From the NCBI GenBank assembly GCA_035255485.1, contig DATEZO010000038.1:1-48900 (forward strand): DNA of 48,900 nt. The letters are read 5' to 3'. The notes under the pieces were generated by a model. The model searched no databases. It saw only the letters and a list, made by a program, of their open reading frames with translations, and had not been told where the DNA came from. Source of the stretch: DATEZO01 sp035255485 (lineage in GTDB: Bacteria; Pseudomonadota; Gammaproteobacteria; Burkholderiales; Burkholderiaceae_D). The stretch's first letter is position 1, and the number at the start of each line of letters is the position of its first letter. The translations under genes were made by a program, and so were the position numbers. Shown in pieces: positions 16,059 through 25,871 of the stretch.

Positions 16059-17516
16059 ATGCGTCGGCAATTCGGTAAATTTTGCCTGCACAAAATCGCG
16101 CCGGACGGCTTCCAGTCCGCAAGCATGCGCATGCTGCGCATGCTTGCGCTGGTGTTGCCTGCTGCGGCCTGTTCGGGCGGCGGCAATGATGCTGCCGAGG
16201 GACAAGGAACACCTGCTGCTGCCATCAACAACAACCCCGCTCCAGCAAGCGCAACTGCCCAGCCGCCAGCTGCGTTACAGCTTGGCGCAATGCAGTCTGT
16301 CAAGGTGATTGTGCCGCCCGGCATGGCAACTGGCGCATTGGCGACGCCGCGCACCCTGACGATACCGCAGGGATTTTCCATTCGCGTGTTTGCCCGCATT
16401 CCGGCTGCGCGCTTCATGGCAGTCGCACCGAACGGCGACGTGCTGGTCTCCACGCCCGACGCCGGCACGGTGACCTTGCTGCGGCCGAATGGCGCAAGTG
16501 CGCCGCAGCGCTTTACCTTTGCATCCGGCTTGCACAAGCCGCATGACATCGTGTTCCATACCTTGGGCGCTACTACGTATGTCTATATTGCCGAATCGAA
16601 CCGCATTCTTCGTGCGCCCTATGCCAGCGGCAGCACGAGCATGGCCGCTGCGGAAACAGTGGTCAGCCCATTACCGGATGCCTCCAGTCCGGAATTGCAG
16701 GGCGCGTATGGCCACGAGCTGAAGAATATCGCGCTCAACGGTAGCAAACTGTATGTGTCGATTGCTTCGACCTGCAATGCGTGCGAATCGGATACGGTTT
16801 CCGATCCGGTGCGCAATGCGATTTACGAATATGACGCCGACGGCAAGAACCGGCGCCTGTTTGCACGCGGCCTGCGCAACGCGGAAGGCATCCGCTTCAA
16901 GCCGGGCACCAGCGAACTGTGGGCTGCGGTAAATAATCGCGACAATATTGCCTATCCGTTCCACAACGACTGGGATGGCGACGGCAAGGACGATTTCGGC
17001 AAGGTAATGCAAAGCTATGTCGATGGGCATCCGCCGGATTTGCTGGTGAAAGTCAGGGATGGTGGCAACTATGGCTGGCCGTTCTGCAATTCCAATCCCG
17101 ATGCCGGCCTGGATAACATGCCCTTCGACCGCGACGCCCAGCTCAATCCCGATGGCAGCAAGCTGGATTGCAGCAAGATCGATCGCGTCACCAAGGGAAT
17201 TGCCGCGCATTCCGCGCCGCTTGGCATGAACTTCCTGCAAGACTCCGGGTTACCGGAAAAATTCCGCAATGCCCTGGTGATCGCGCTTCACGGCTGCTGG
17301 AACTGCACCGCGCTGAACGGGCACAAAATCGTGCTTTACCCTTTCAATCCGGATGGAACGCTGGGGAATGCCGTCGATCTGGTGACAGGCTGGGTTACGG
17401 ATCCGCAGGCAAAAAGCCGCTGGGGCCGCCCGGTGACGGCCGTTCCGGACGGTAAGGGTGGCCTGTATATTTCGGATGACAGTTCCGGCAGCATCTATCT
17501 GCTTGCAAGCGGGTGA
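16059..17516 (+). CDS. sorbosone-dehydrogenase-like beta-propeller lipoprotein
   Basis: A 485-aa PQQ-dependent sugar dehydrogenase/L-sorbosone dehydrogenase family protein. The ATG at 16059 has GGAGGAAAAG directly before it. A hydrophobic stretch ends in LALVLPAAAC, a likely lipobox with Cys near residue 38, followed by a Gly/Ala/Pro-rich linker (about 39-80), so it is probably anchored in the periplasm. The six-bladed propeller follows, with YVYIAESNRILR, GRNAEG-like GLRNAEGIRFKPG, NYGWPFC and ISDDSSGSIYLL. Family members oxidise aldoses or sorbosone, but many have unknown substrates. It is a single gene ending before a bidirectional terminator. Confidence 0.82.
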   Translation: MRRQFGKFCLHKIAPDGFQSASMRMLRMLALVLPAAACSGGGNDAAEGQGTPAAAINNNPAPASATAQPPAALQLGAMQSVKVIVPPGMATGALATPRTLTIPQGFSIRVFARIPAARFMAVAPNGDVLVSTPDAGTVTLLRPNGASAPQRFTFASGLHKPHDIVFHTLGATTYVYIAESNRILRAPYASGSTSMAAAETVVSPLPDASSPELQGAYGHELKNIALNGSKLYVSIASTCNACESDTVSDPVRNAIYEYDADGKNRRLFARGLRNAEGIRFKPGTSELWAAVNNRDNIAYPFHNDWDGDGKDDFGKVMQSYVDGHPPDLLVKVRDGGNYGWPFCNSNPDAGLDNMPFDRDAQLNPDGSKLDCSKIDRVTKGIAAHSAPLGMNFLQDSGLPEKFRNALVIALHGCWNCTALNGHKIVLYPFNPDGTLGNAVDLVTGWVTDPQAKSRWGRPVTAVPDGKGGLYISDDSSGSIYLLASG

Positions 17517-17598
17517 CGCGGGTCTGGCACGATCCCAATCCGATCGGGAGGCAAAATATATACTGGATATTGTATTTTTAAAACGCCACGAATTCATT

Positions 17599-17632
17599 GG
17601 GAGTATTACTATGTTTTTAAACATACTCCCAT
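17599..17632. repeat. hairpin after the sorbosone-dehydrogenase-like gene
   Basis: GGGAGTAT pairs with ATACTCCC, with an inner ATGTTT/AAACAT. There is no clear U-tract on either side. It lies just before the stronger terminator at 17654-17683. Confidence 0.4.
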
Positions 17633-17653
17633 CAAAAATTAATATTTCCAATA

Positions 17654-17683
17654 AAAACCAGCGCTTGTTCAAGCGCTGGTTTT
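17654..17683. terminator. bidirectional terminator
   Basis: AAAACCAGCGCTTG and its exact complement pair around TT, with A-runs and T-runs on both sides. It separates the convergent gene ending at 17516 from scoB ending at 17701. Confidence 0.92.
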
Positions 17684-17700
17684 ACTGCAACGTTACCCTG

Positions 17701-18354
<654 letters not shown>

Positions 18355-18401
18355 GTTCTATTCTCCGCTTCAATTTCCGAGTCGCGCAGCAACTCCGTTT
18401 G

Positions 18402-18445
18402 CGCCCTCTCCCGCAGGCGAGAGAGGGGTTGGGGGTGAGGGGGGC
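18402..18445. repeat. REP-like hairpin, copy 2
   Basis: CCCTCTCCCGC and GCGAGAGAGGGG pair, then GTTGGGGGTGAGGGG follows. It lies between the two subunits of the CoA-transferase on the presumed transcript, where it could stabilise or process the message. It is related to the units at 13668-13750 and 30041-30070. Confidence 0.6.
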
Positions 18446-18484
18446 GACAAAGAGGCTTCCTGGAAACCGCTTCCGCCATGACCA

Positions 18485-19183
18485 TCAACTTGCACGTGTC
18501 GTGCGTTGCTCGATGCGCTTTTCCGGGTTCGCATTGAGGACGATGCGATGCACGAAAATGCTGGGGGTATGGACATCGTCCGGATCGATTTCGCCGACCT
18601 CGACCAGCTTCTCCACTTCGACCACCGTGATCTTGCCGGCCATCGCCACATTCGGATTAAAGTTGCGCGAGGTCTTGCGGTACACCAGGTTGCCCGCCTT
18701 GTCCGCCATCCAGGCCTTGACCAGCGCCACATCGGCTACCAGCGAACGCTCCATGACATACTGTTCGCCATCGAATTCGCGTACTTCCTTGCCTTGCGCG
18801 ACGATCGTGCCGACACCGGTTCTGGTAAAGAAGGCGGGAATGCCGGCACCGCCGGCGCGCAGTTTTTCCGCCAGCGTGCCTTGCGGCGTAAATTCGAGTT
18901 CCAGCTCGCCAGCCAGGTATTGCCGCTCGAATTCCTTGTTTTCACCAACGTAGGAGGCGATCATTTTCTTGATCTGGCGCGTAGTCAACAGCTGGCCCAG
19001 GCCGAAGCCGTCAACGCCCGCATTATTGGAAATCGCGGTCAGATTCTTGACGCCGGAATCCCGCAATGCGGCGATCAGCGCTTCTGGAATGCCGCACAGG
19101 CCAAAGCCGCCAACGGCAATGGTTTGCCCGTCCTTGACGATACCAGCCAACGCAGTGGCGGCATCCGGATAAACTTTCTTCAT
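18485..19183 (-). CDS. scoA: 3-oxoacid CoA-transferase subunit A
   Basis: A 232-aa alpha subunit with the CoA-binding glycine loop GGFGLCGIPEALI (about residues 25-37), the ISNNAGVDGFGLG motif, and PAFFTRTGVGT followed by YRKTSRNFNPNVAMAG. It forms the transferase with ScoB, downstream on the same strand. The ATG is preceded by AAGGG. The promoter probably lies in the 142-nt gap shared with the divergent PAS-LuxR regulator. Confidence 0.95.
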   Translation of the reverse strand: MKKVYPDAATALAGIVKDGQTIAVGGFGLCGIPEALIAALRDSGVKNLTAISNNAGVDGFGLGQLLTTRQIKKMIASYVGENKEFERQYLAGELELEFTPQGTLAEKLRAGGAGIPAFFTRTGVGTIVAQGKEVREFDGEQYVMERSLVADVALVKAWMADKAGNLVYRKTSRNFNPNVAMAGKITVVEVEKLVEVGEIDPDDVHTPSIFVHRIVLNANPEKRIEQRTTRAS

Positions 19184-19325
19184 ACCAACCCTTTTTCTTG
19201 TCTAATGTACACTACGCCATCCATCCAGCGCTTAATTCGAGCATGCCAGCATATGATGGACGCCCCTGCAGCACAATACCGTAAAAATACGCACCCATAT
19301 CGACAATGCATGAGGACCAATTTCA

Positions 19326-19886
19326 ATGATCGAACCGGAACCCATCGATTATGCGTCTATCTTTCTGCATGCGCCTATCGGCATGTGCATTTCCCGGTAT
19401 CGCATCATCCAGGCCTGCAATCATGCACTGGCCCACATGTTCGGCTACGAGCGCGATGCGCTGATCGGACAGTCGTTTCTCGCTCTTTATCCGACCCCGG
19501 ACGAATTTGAACGCACCGGAGTCCGAATTGTTCCGATCATGAGTGCCAAAGGGTGTTATTCGGATGAGCGCATCATGAAACGCGCCAACCAGGAATTGTT
19601 CTGGTGCCATGTGAGCGGCCGCGCGCTGATGCATGACGATCCGCATGCAGCGGGCATCTGGAGTTTTCAGGATTTGAGCGAAAAACAGCGCGTCACTGCG
19701 GAACTGACGCCGCGTGAGCGCGAGATCGCCGCCCTGCTGGTGGAGGGAAAAACCAGCAAGCTGATTGCGCGCCAGATGGGCCTGAGCCCGCGCACCGTGG
19801 AAATGCATCGCGCCAAACTGATGCGCAAATTTTCAGCATCGACCTCCAGCGAGCTGGTACACCGGCTGCTTGGCGGAACACATTGA
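19326..19886 (+). CDS. PAS-LuxR transcriptional regulator
   Basis: A 186-aa two-domain regulator: an N-terminal PAS domain (about residues 8-112, ending GIWSFQDLSEK) and a C-terminal LuxR/NarL helix-turn-helix (about 120-182, ELTPREREIAALLVEGKTSK and LSPRTVEMHRAKLMRK). There is no receiver domain, so the signal is probably sensed directly by PAS. Its divergent position suggests control of the scoA-scoB operon, which is inference. The stop is immediately followed by the convergent thioesterase gene. Confidence 0.88.
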   Translation: MIEPEPIDYASIFLHAPIGMCISRYRIIQACNHALAHMFGYERDALIGQSFLALYPTPDEFERTGVRIVPIMSAKGCYSDERIMKRANQELFWCHVSGRALMHDDPHAAGIWSFQDLSEKQRVTAELTPREREIAALLVEGKTSKLIARQMGLSPRTVEMHRAKLMRKFSASTSSELVHRLLGGTH

Positions 19887-20303
19887 TCAGGCGGTACAGC
19901 GCATCAATCTGCCGCGTATCTCATCCGTCAGGGGGGTGGATTTTTCCAGCGGGAAATTAACCCAGACCACCTTGGCGCCACCTTCCGCATACAGCACATC
20001 AGGCTGGTCGATGCGCCGGATTTCATGAAACGTTTCAAAGCTGGAACGCCCCAGGATACCGATAAATGTACGTATTTCGATATCGCCCGGATATTTTAGC
20101 TGTCGCAGGAAAGTGCAATGCGCATTGACGATTACAGGTCCCGTTCCTTGCGGATCGGGCGCGCAGCCAATGAAGGATAGCCAGTCGATGCGCGCCTGCT
20201 CGATGTAGCGAAAATAGACCGTATTATTGACATGCCCCATGGCATCCATGTCGCCCCAGCGAATCTGCATGCGAATCGTGTGAACCAGTGTTTTATCAGG
20301 CAT
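19887..20303 (-). CDS. acyl-CoA thioesterase, 4HBT hot-dog family
   Basis: A 138-aa hot-dog thioesterase with the family signature RWGDMDAMGHVNNTVYFRYIEQAR (Asp near residue 18 and HVNN), close to YbgC/4-hydroxybenzoyl-CoA thioesterase types. It should hydrolyse acyl-CoA to free acid and CoA; the chain length cannot be read from the sequence. The ATG at 20301-20303 is preferred over a TTG two codons earlier; neither has a strong ribosome binding site. Confidence 0.88.
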   Translation of the reverse strand: MPDKTLVHTIRMQIRWGDMDAMGHVNNTVYFRYIEQARIDWLSFIGCAPDPQGTGPVIVNAHCTFLRQLKYPGDIEIRTFIGILGRSSFETFHEIRRIDQPDVLYAEGGAKVVWVNFPLEKSTPLTDEIRGRLMRCTA

Positions 20304-20355
20304 CGTCAAAACAAGAAAAATTGAAAGCGCCGGCGCTTCCGGAGAATAGCATCTG

Positions 20356-21132
20356 CTACTGTGCGCTCATGCCGTCATCGGCGGTAATAATCGCGCCATT
20401 GATGAACCGCGATTCATCCGCGGCAAGCAATAGCAGCAAGCCGTCCAGATCCTCCGGGTTGCCAAGACGCTGGCGCGGCAGCATGCCGATCAGCTGCTGC
20501 CCCTGCTCCGTACTGAAATGCTCGGCATTGAGCTCGGTGCCGATATATCCCGGGCAGATGGCATTCACATTGATGCCGTATCTGCCCCATTCCACCGCCA
20601 TGGATTTGGTCATGTGGATTACCGCGGCCTTGCTCATGCAATAAATACCGATCTGCGGCAAGATCCGCAAACCTGCAACCGAAGCAATATTGATGATGCG
20701 ATGCTGCTTTTTGGGATCCCCCTTGGCGCGCGCAATCATGCGTTTGGCAGCCTCCTGCGCCACGAAGAAAGCACCGCGCTGGTTGGTATCCATCACATAG
20801 GCATAGTCTTCCGGCGTAACGTCCAGCAACCGCTGCGTGGTCGATACCCCGGAATTGTTGACCAGGATATCGATCGGCCCGGCCTCCGTTTCCGCATGGG
20901 CAATCGCGGATTTGATGCTGGCATAGTCGGTCACGTCCAGCGCCGTCACGCATGCGGCACCGCCATCGGCTTCGATCTCGGCACGCAATTCCTTCAGCCG
21001 CTCAATTCGGCGCGCCGCCAGCACGACTTGCGCCCCGGCCTGCGCCAGCGTCTTGGCAAATCGCGCGCCCAAACCACTCGACGCCCCGGTCACCAGCGCG
21101 ACCTTCCCTTCGAAATTGAATTCAATACCCAC
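20356..21132 (-). CDS. SDR family oxidoreductase
   Basis: A 258-aa classical short-chain dehydrogenase with TGASSGLGARFA (residues 15-26), an Arg pair after strand 2 (LAARRIERL) suggesting NADP(H), NNSG (about 92-95), Ser in INIASVAG and YCMSK (about 163-167). It resembles 3-oxoacyl and acetoacetyl-CoA reductase relatives, but the substrate is not certain. It starts at GTG (21130-21132) with AAAGGAGAA just upstream. It lies upstream of the thioesterase gene on the same strand, so the two may be co-transcribed. Confidence 0.87.
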   Translation of the reverse strand: MGIEFNFEGKVALVTGASSGLGARFAKTLAQAGAQVVLAARRIERLKELRAEIEADGGAACVTALDVTDYASIKSAIAHAETEAGPIDILVNNSGVSTTQRLLDVTPEDYAYVMDTNQRGAFFVAQEAAKRMIARAKGDPKKQHRIINIASVAGLRILPQIGIYCMSKAAVIHMTKSMAVEWGRYGINVNAICPGYIGTELNAEHFSTEQGQQLIGMLPRQRLGNPEDLDGLLLLLAADESRFINGAIITADDGMSAQ

Positions 21133-21306
21133 AGAATTCTCCTTTGTTGAGCTGCAATTGACGCTTTAAAGACGTTATCATTGCATGAAAGCGCAGTACG
21201 ATATGCAAGATTGTGCATATTCTGCTCCAGACAGCATTAGAATCTAGCTAAAAACGCAGGGCAGAGCCAAGCTCAGCAGCACTCTGCCCCAAACTTACGG
21301 TGACCC

Positions 21307-22989
21307 ATGACGCAGAACCAGACTCAGAATATCCTTGAACAATACGGCCCGCGCGAAGCGATGGAATATGATGTCGTCATCGTCGGCGGCGGCCCCGCCG
21401 GCCTGTCCGCGGCGATCCGGCTGAAGCAATTATCCACCGAAAATGGCCGTGACGTATCCGTCTGCGTACTGGAAAAAGGCGGCGAGCTAGGTGCGCACAT
21501 CCTGTCCGGCGCGGTCATGGATCCGCAGGCGATGACTGAATTGTTCCCGAATTGGAAGGAGCTCGGCGCACCGCTCAATACGCCGGTTACCGAAGACCGC
21601 TTCCTGTTTCTGACCGAAACCAAGGCATACAAGACGCCGAACTGGATGCTGCCGGGCTGCTTCCAGAACCACGGCAATTACGTGATTTCGCTCGGTAATG
21701 TGGTGCGCTGGCTCGGACAGCAGGCCGAAGCGCTCGGCGTCGAGATTTTCCCCGGCTTTCCGGCCGCGGAAATCCTGTACAACGAGGACGGCTCGGTCAA
21801 AGGCGTCGCCACCGGCAACATGGGCGTGGATCGGCACGGACAACCGAGCGCGGCGTTCCAGCTCGGGATGGAACTGCATGCCAAGTACACGCTGTTTGCC
21901 GAAGGCGCGCGAGGCCATCTCGGCAAGCAGTTGATGGACCAATTCAATCTGAACCGGGACCGTGACCCGCAGACGTATGGCATCGGCATCAAGGAATTAT
22001 GGGAAATCGATCCCAAGCTGCACCAGCCCGGGCTGGTCATCCACACCGCCGGCTGGCCGCTGGATGCGAAGACCTATGGCGGTTCGTTCCTGTACCACAT
22101 GGAAGACAACCAGGTGGCGGTCGGCTATGTGGTCGGCCTCGCCTATGAGAACCCGTATCTGTCGCCCTACGAGGAATTCCAGCGCTACAAGACGCACCCC
22201 GCGATCCGCCGCTTCTTCGAAGGCGGCAAGCGCATTTCCTACGGCGCGCGCGCCATTACGGCAGGCGGCCTGCAATCGCTGCCGAAACTGGTTTTCCCGG
22301 GCGGCGCGCTGATCGGCTGCGATGCGGGCTTCCTGAACACCAGCCGCATCAAGGGTAGCCATGCGGCGATCAAGACCGGCATGCTGGCCGCCGACGCCGC
22401 CTTCGAGGCATTGAGTGCAGAGCGCCAGTTCGATGAACTGAGTGACTATCCGAAGGGGTTCGAGCAATCGTGGCTGCATGACGAGCTGTATCGCGCACGC
22501 AACTTCAAGCCCTGGATGAGCAAGGGCCTGTACGCCGGTACGCTGATGGTCGGCATCGACCAGGTGGTATTTCGCGGCAAGGCGCCGTGGACCCTGCATC
22601 ATGACCACGCCGATCACGAGTGCCTGAAACCGGCTGCGGAGTGCCAGCCGATCGCCTATCCGAAACCGGATGGCAAACTGACCTTCGACCGGCTGTCGTC
22701 GGTCTTCATCTCGAACACCAATCACGCGGAAGACCAGCCGGTGCATCTGACGCTGAAAAATCCGAGCGTGCCGGTGAATGTCAATCTGGCCAAATATGCA
22801 GGGCCGGAACAGCGCTACTGCCCTGCGGGCGTGTATGAGTTCGTGAAGACGGATGACGGCGGAGACCGACTGCAGATCAATGCGCAGAATTGTGTGCATT
22901 GCAAGACCTGCGACATCAAGGACCCGACCCAGAATATCGTATGGGTCACGCCGGAAGGCGGCGGCGGGCCGAATTATCCGAATATGTAG
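21307..22989 (+). CDS. electron transfer flavoprotein-ubiquinone oxidoreductase
   Basis: A 560-aa membrane-associated flavo-iron-sulfur enzyme that passes electrons from ETF to ubiquinone. It has the FAD-binding VIVGGGPAGLSAAIRLKQL (about residues 24-42), GAVMDPQAMTELFPNW, and a C-terminal ferredoxin-like domain with the [4Fe-4S] ligands in RYCPAGVYEF and NCVHCKTCDIKDPTQNI. It is full length for the family. It serves acyl-CoA and amino-acid dehydrogenases, which fits the neighbouring acyl-CoA genes. It starts at an ATG with GGTGA upstream. Confidence 0.97.
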   Translation: MTQNQTQNILEQYGPREAMEYDVVIVGGGPAGLSAAIRLKQLSTENGRDVSVCVLEKGGELGAHILSGAVMDPQAMTELFPNWKELGAPLNTPVTEDRFLFLTETKAYKTPNWMLPGCFQNHGNYVISLGNVVRWLGQQAEALGVEIFPGFPAAEILYNEDGSVKGVATGNMGVDRHGQPSAAFQLGMELHAKYTLFAEGARGHLGKQLMDQFNLNRDRDPQTYGIGIKELWEIDPKLHQPGLVIHTAGWPLDAKTYGGSFLYHMEDNQVAVGYVVGLAYENPYLSPYEEFQRYKTHPAIRRFFEGGKRISYGARAITAGGLQSLPKLVFPGGALIGCDAGFLNTSRIKGSHAAIKTGMLAADAAFEALSAERQFDELSDYPKGFEQSWLHDELYRARNFKPWMSKGLYAGTLMVGIDQVVFRGKAPWTLHHDHADHECLKPAAECQPIAYPKPDGKLTFDRLSSVFISNTNHAEDQPVHLTLKNPSVPVNVNLAKYAGPEQRYCPAGVYEFVKTDDGGDRLQINAQNCVHCKTCDIKDPTQNIVWVTPEGGGGPNYPNM

Positions 22990-23097
22990 GTAGTGCCATT
23001 CCGCCACACGCAATCCAAGGCAATACCGAATAAGGCCGTCGCCCCCGCGAAAGGTGGAGCACGGATTGCGTGACGCATACGCCACGCCTGCGAAACG

Positions 23098-23119
23098 GCA
23101 CCGGCTTGCAAGCCGGTGC
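23098..23119. repeat. perfect 22-bp palindrome
   Basis: GCACCGGCTTG followed directly by its reverse complement. It lies in a repeat-rich 290-nt gap after the ETF-ubiquinone oxidoreductase gene. Next to it (about 23145-23180) is GATTCCTGCCTTCGCGGGAA, which resembles the dispersed CCCGCGAAGGCGGGAATC repeats of many betaproteobacteria. Confidence 0.55.
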
Positions 23120-23211
23120 GCGCCCTGCAAGGAGAACCGTGTTGGGACCCATGGATTCCTGCCTTCGCGGGAAGGACGAAGAAAGTAGGATTTGTTTCGC
23201 GTAGCGCCAAA

Positions 23212-23248
23212 AAAAATACCCATCCAGCGGCAAGCAGGGTGGGTATTT
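23212..23248. terminator. bidirectional terminator
   Basis: AAAATACCCA and TGGGTATTTT form the stem with further CC/GG pairs inside. It lies between the convergent ETF-ubiquinone oxidoreductase gene and iscX, the last gene of the isc operon. Confidence 0.85.
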
Positions 23249-23283
23249 TGCTATTGACACTGCAACGGCATGGCGACTGTTCG

Positions 23284-23478
23284 CTATTGCGCTTCTTCAA
23301 TCCACGCCATCTGGATCGCTTCCAGAATTTTTTCTCCGGAATGGTCCGGATCGTCGTCGAAACCATCCAGCTCGCACACCCATTGATGCAGATCGGTAAA
23401 GCGCACCGTAAGCGGGTCGACATCAGGAAACTTGTCTTGCAATTCTTCGGCGATGCGGATGGTGTCAGTCCATTTCAT
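23284..23478 (-). CDS. iscX: Fe-S assembly protein IscX
   Basis: A 64-aa acidic protein, MKWTDTIRIAEELQDKFPDV, then DPLTVRFTDLHQWV and a C-terminal EAIQMAWIEEA, the IscX/YfhJ pattern. It binds IscS and iron and modulates cysteine desulfurase activity. It is the last gene of the isc operon. The ATG at 23476-23478 gives the exact family start; the frame extends 15 codons upstream without support. Confidence 0.96.
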   Translation of the reverse strand: MKWTDTIRIAEELQDKFPDVDPLTVRFTDLHQWVCELDGFDDDPDHSGEKILEAIQMAWIEEAQ

Positions 23479-23523
23479 GATTGATCTCTTCGTGTTTTTC
23501 GGAGGGATTGATGGCTGCGGCAA

Positions 23524-23862
23524 TCAATGATTTTCACTGACCTGGTTGATGGTGTATTTCGGAATTTCCACCACCAGGTCCTCATCGCCGACCAGCGCCT
23601 GGCAGGACAGGCGCGATGTAGATTCCAGGCCCCATGCCTTGTCCAGCAGATCCTCTTCCTTTTCATCCGCTTCGTTGAGCGAATCGAAGCCTTCGCGGAC
23701 GACGATATGGCAGGTGGTGCAGGCACAGGATTTTTCGCATGCATGCTCGATGTCGATGTCATTTTCCAACAGCGCGTCGCAGACTGATGTACCTGCCGGC
23801 GCCTCGATGACGGCACCGTCCGGGCACAGGGTTGCGTGAGGGAGTACGACGATTTGGGCCAC
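23524..23862 (-). CDS. fdx: ISC-type [2Fe-2S] ferredoxin
   Basis: A 112-aa adrenodoxin-like ferredoxin. The cluster ligands are in HACEKSCACTTCHIVV (three Cys) and LSCQAL (the fourth). It supplies electrons for cluster assembly on IscU. It starts at GTG (23860-23862) with GAGG 6 nt upstream. It sits between hscA and iscX in the canonical order. Confidence 0.97.
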   Translation of the reverse strand: MAQIVVLPHATLCPDGAVIEAPAGTSVCDALLENDIDIEHACEKSCACTTCHIVVREGFDSLNEADEKEEDLLDKAWGLESTSRLSCQALVGDEDLVVEIPKYTINQVSENH

Positions 23863-23941
23863 GGGTTACCTCGCTGTTTTTTTATCTTTGGGTAGTAATG
23901 TCATGCGCTGCAAAGCGCAAATGACGGCATTCATTCTCTCG

Positions 23942-25807
23942 CTACGACACTTCATCCAGCTTCTTGCCGGTGAGCGCACTCCGCACGCTGCGATCCATGC
24001 GGCGGGCAGCGAATTCCTCGGTGCCCTTGGCAAGCGCATCCGCCGCAGCCTTGATCACCGCCTGGTCGTCGCCCTGTATGCTGTTGCGCATGGCGTCGAT
24101 CAATGCCAGCACTTCGGTGCGTTCGGCGTCCGACAGCAGATCGGCGTCGGTCTCGAGCGCGGCACGGGTCGCCTGCATGATGCGCTCCGCCTCGACCTGT
24201 TCTTCGCGCAAGGCACGCAGGCGCATGTCCGCATCGGCCGAATTGAATGAATCCTGCAGCATCCGGGCGATCTCGTCATCGCCCAGGCCATACGATGGCT
24301 TCACGTTGATCGAGGCTTCGACGCCGGAATGGGTTTCGCGTGCCGATACCGACAGCAGGCCGTCGGCATCCACCTGATATGTCACGCGAATGCGCGCCGC
24401 GCCGGCCGTCATGGGCGGAATGCCGCGCAGCTCGAACCTGGCGAGCGACCGGCAATCGCTTACCAGTTCGCGCTCGCCCTGCATGACATGAATCGCCATG
24501 GCGGTCTGGCCATCCTTGAATGTGGTGAATTCCTGCGCCCGCGCGCAGGGAATCGTGGAATTGCGCGGAATGACCTTTTCCACCAGCCCGCCCATCGTTT
24601 CGATGCCGAGCGAGAGCGGAATCACATCCAGCAGCAGCCAGTCGTCGCCCGCGGTGTGATTACCGGCCAGCAGATTGGCCTGGATTGCCGCGCCCAGCGC
24701 CACCACCTTGTCCGGATCGATATTGGCCAGCGGCGTGGTCTCGAAAAACTGGCCGACCGCCTTGCGGACATGCGGCATGCGGGTAGCGCCCCCGACCAGC
24801 ACCACGCCCTTGACCTCGTCAACCGACAGGCCGGCATCGCGCAGCGCCTTCCTGGCGGGCGCCAGCGTCTTGCTGACCAGATGCTGGGTGATGTCGAAAA
24901 ATATGTCGGCAGTCACCGTCAGGTGCACTGCTTCACCTGAATTCAATACCGCATCGATCTGGGTTTCAGCCTCGGACGACAATAATTCCTTGGCTTCGCG
25001 CGCCTTCACCATCAGGATGCGGGTGTCCTTGTCCGACAGCGGCGCGAGCTTCGCTTTTTCGATGATCCAGCAAAACAGGCGATGGTCGAAATCGTCGCCG
25101 CCGAGCGCAGAATCGCCGCCGGTGGCGAGCACTTCAAACACGCCCTTGGTCAATTTCAGGATCGAGATATCGAAGGTGCCGCCGCCCAGGTCATACACGG
25201 CATAAATGCCTTCGGATGCATTATCCAGTCCGTAGGCAATCGCAGCCGCAGTCGGCTCGTTCAGCAGGCGCAATACATCGAGCCCGGCCAATTTGGCGGC
25301 ATCCTTGGTCGCCTGCCGCTGCGCATCGTCGAAGTAGGCCGGCACCGTGATTACCGCGCCCACCAGATCGCCGCCCAGCGCATCTTCGGCCTGCTGGCGC
25401 AGCGTCGCCAGGATTTCGGCGGATATTTCGACCGGGCTCTTGATACCGGCGATGGTCTTCAATTGCACCATGCCGGGCGTATCCTGAAAGTCATACGGCA
25501 GGTTTTCAACGTGCGCAATATCCTTCAGGCCGCGCCCCATGAAGCGCTTGACCGAGACAATCGTATTTTTGGGATCGATGGTCTGAGCGGCCTGCGCATG
25601 GTAGCCGATATTGGCGTTGCCATTCGGCAGATAGCGGACGATCGATGGCAGCAGCGCCCTGCCTTGCTCGTCGGTCAATACTTCCGGAATGCTGTTGCGA
25701 ACGGTCGCCACCAGTGAATTGGTGGTGCCGAGATCAATCCCGACCGCCAGCCGGTGCTGATGCGGTGCGGAAGACATGCCGGGTTCGGCGATTTGGAGAA
25801 GAGCCAT
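23942..25807 (-). CDS. hscA: Fe-S protein chaperone HscA
   Basis: A 621-aa Hsp70 family member specialised for IscU. The nucleotide-binding domain has VGIDLGTTNSLVA (about residues 22-34), YDLGGGTFDISIL and VVLVGGATRMPHVR; the substrate-binding domain follows, then a helical lid. It takes holo-IscU from HscB and drives cluster release. It is shorter than DnaK at the C-terminus, as expected for HscA. It follows hscB by 64 nt. Confidence 0.97.
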   Translation of the reverse strand: MALLQIAEPGMSSAPHQHRLAVGIDLGTTNSLVATVRNSIPEVLTDEQGRALLPSIVRYLPNGNANIGYHAQAAQTIDPKNTIVSVKRFMGRGLKDIAHVENLPYDFQDTPGMVQLKTIAGIKSPVEISAEILATLRQQAEDALGGDLVGAVITVPAYFDDAQRQATKDAAKLAGLDVLRLLNEPTAAAIAYGLDNASEGIYAVYDLGGGTFDISILKLTKGVFEVLATGGDSALGGDDFDHRLFCWIIEKAKLAPLSDKDTRILMVKAREAKELLSSEAETQIDAVLNSGEAVHLTVTADIFFDITQHLVSKTLAPARKALRDAGLSVDEVKGVVLVGGATRMPHVRKAVGQFFETTPLANIDPDKVVALGAAIQANLLAGNHTAGDDWLLLDVIPLSLGIETMGGLVEKVIPRNSTIPCARAQEFTTFKDGQTAMAIHVMQGERELVSDCRSLARFELRGIPPMTAGAARIRVTYQVDADGLLSVSARETHSGVEASINVKPSYGLGDDEIARMLQDSFNSADADMRLRALREEQVEAERIMQATRAALETDADLLSDAERTEVLALIDAMRNSIQGDDQAVIKAAADALAKGTEEFAARRMDRSVRSALTGKKLDEVS

Positions 25808-25871
25808 GTTTATTCTTCGGAATCAGTAAAAAAAATCACCGGACAGGCGCGTCGTACCGATTGCATGGCAT

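Noticed and set aside
21997..23223. 408-codon minus-strand frame opposite the ETF-ubiquinone oxidoreductase gene
   Set aside because: It is a shadow of a high-GC gene; the true gene on the plus strand has clear FAD and Fe-S motifs.
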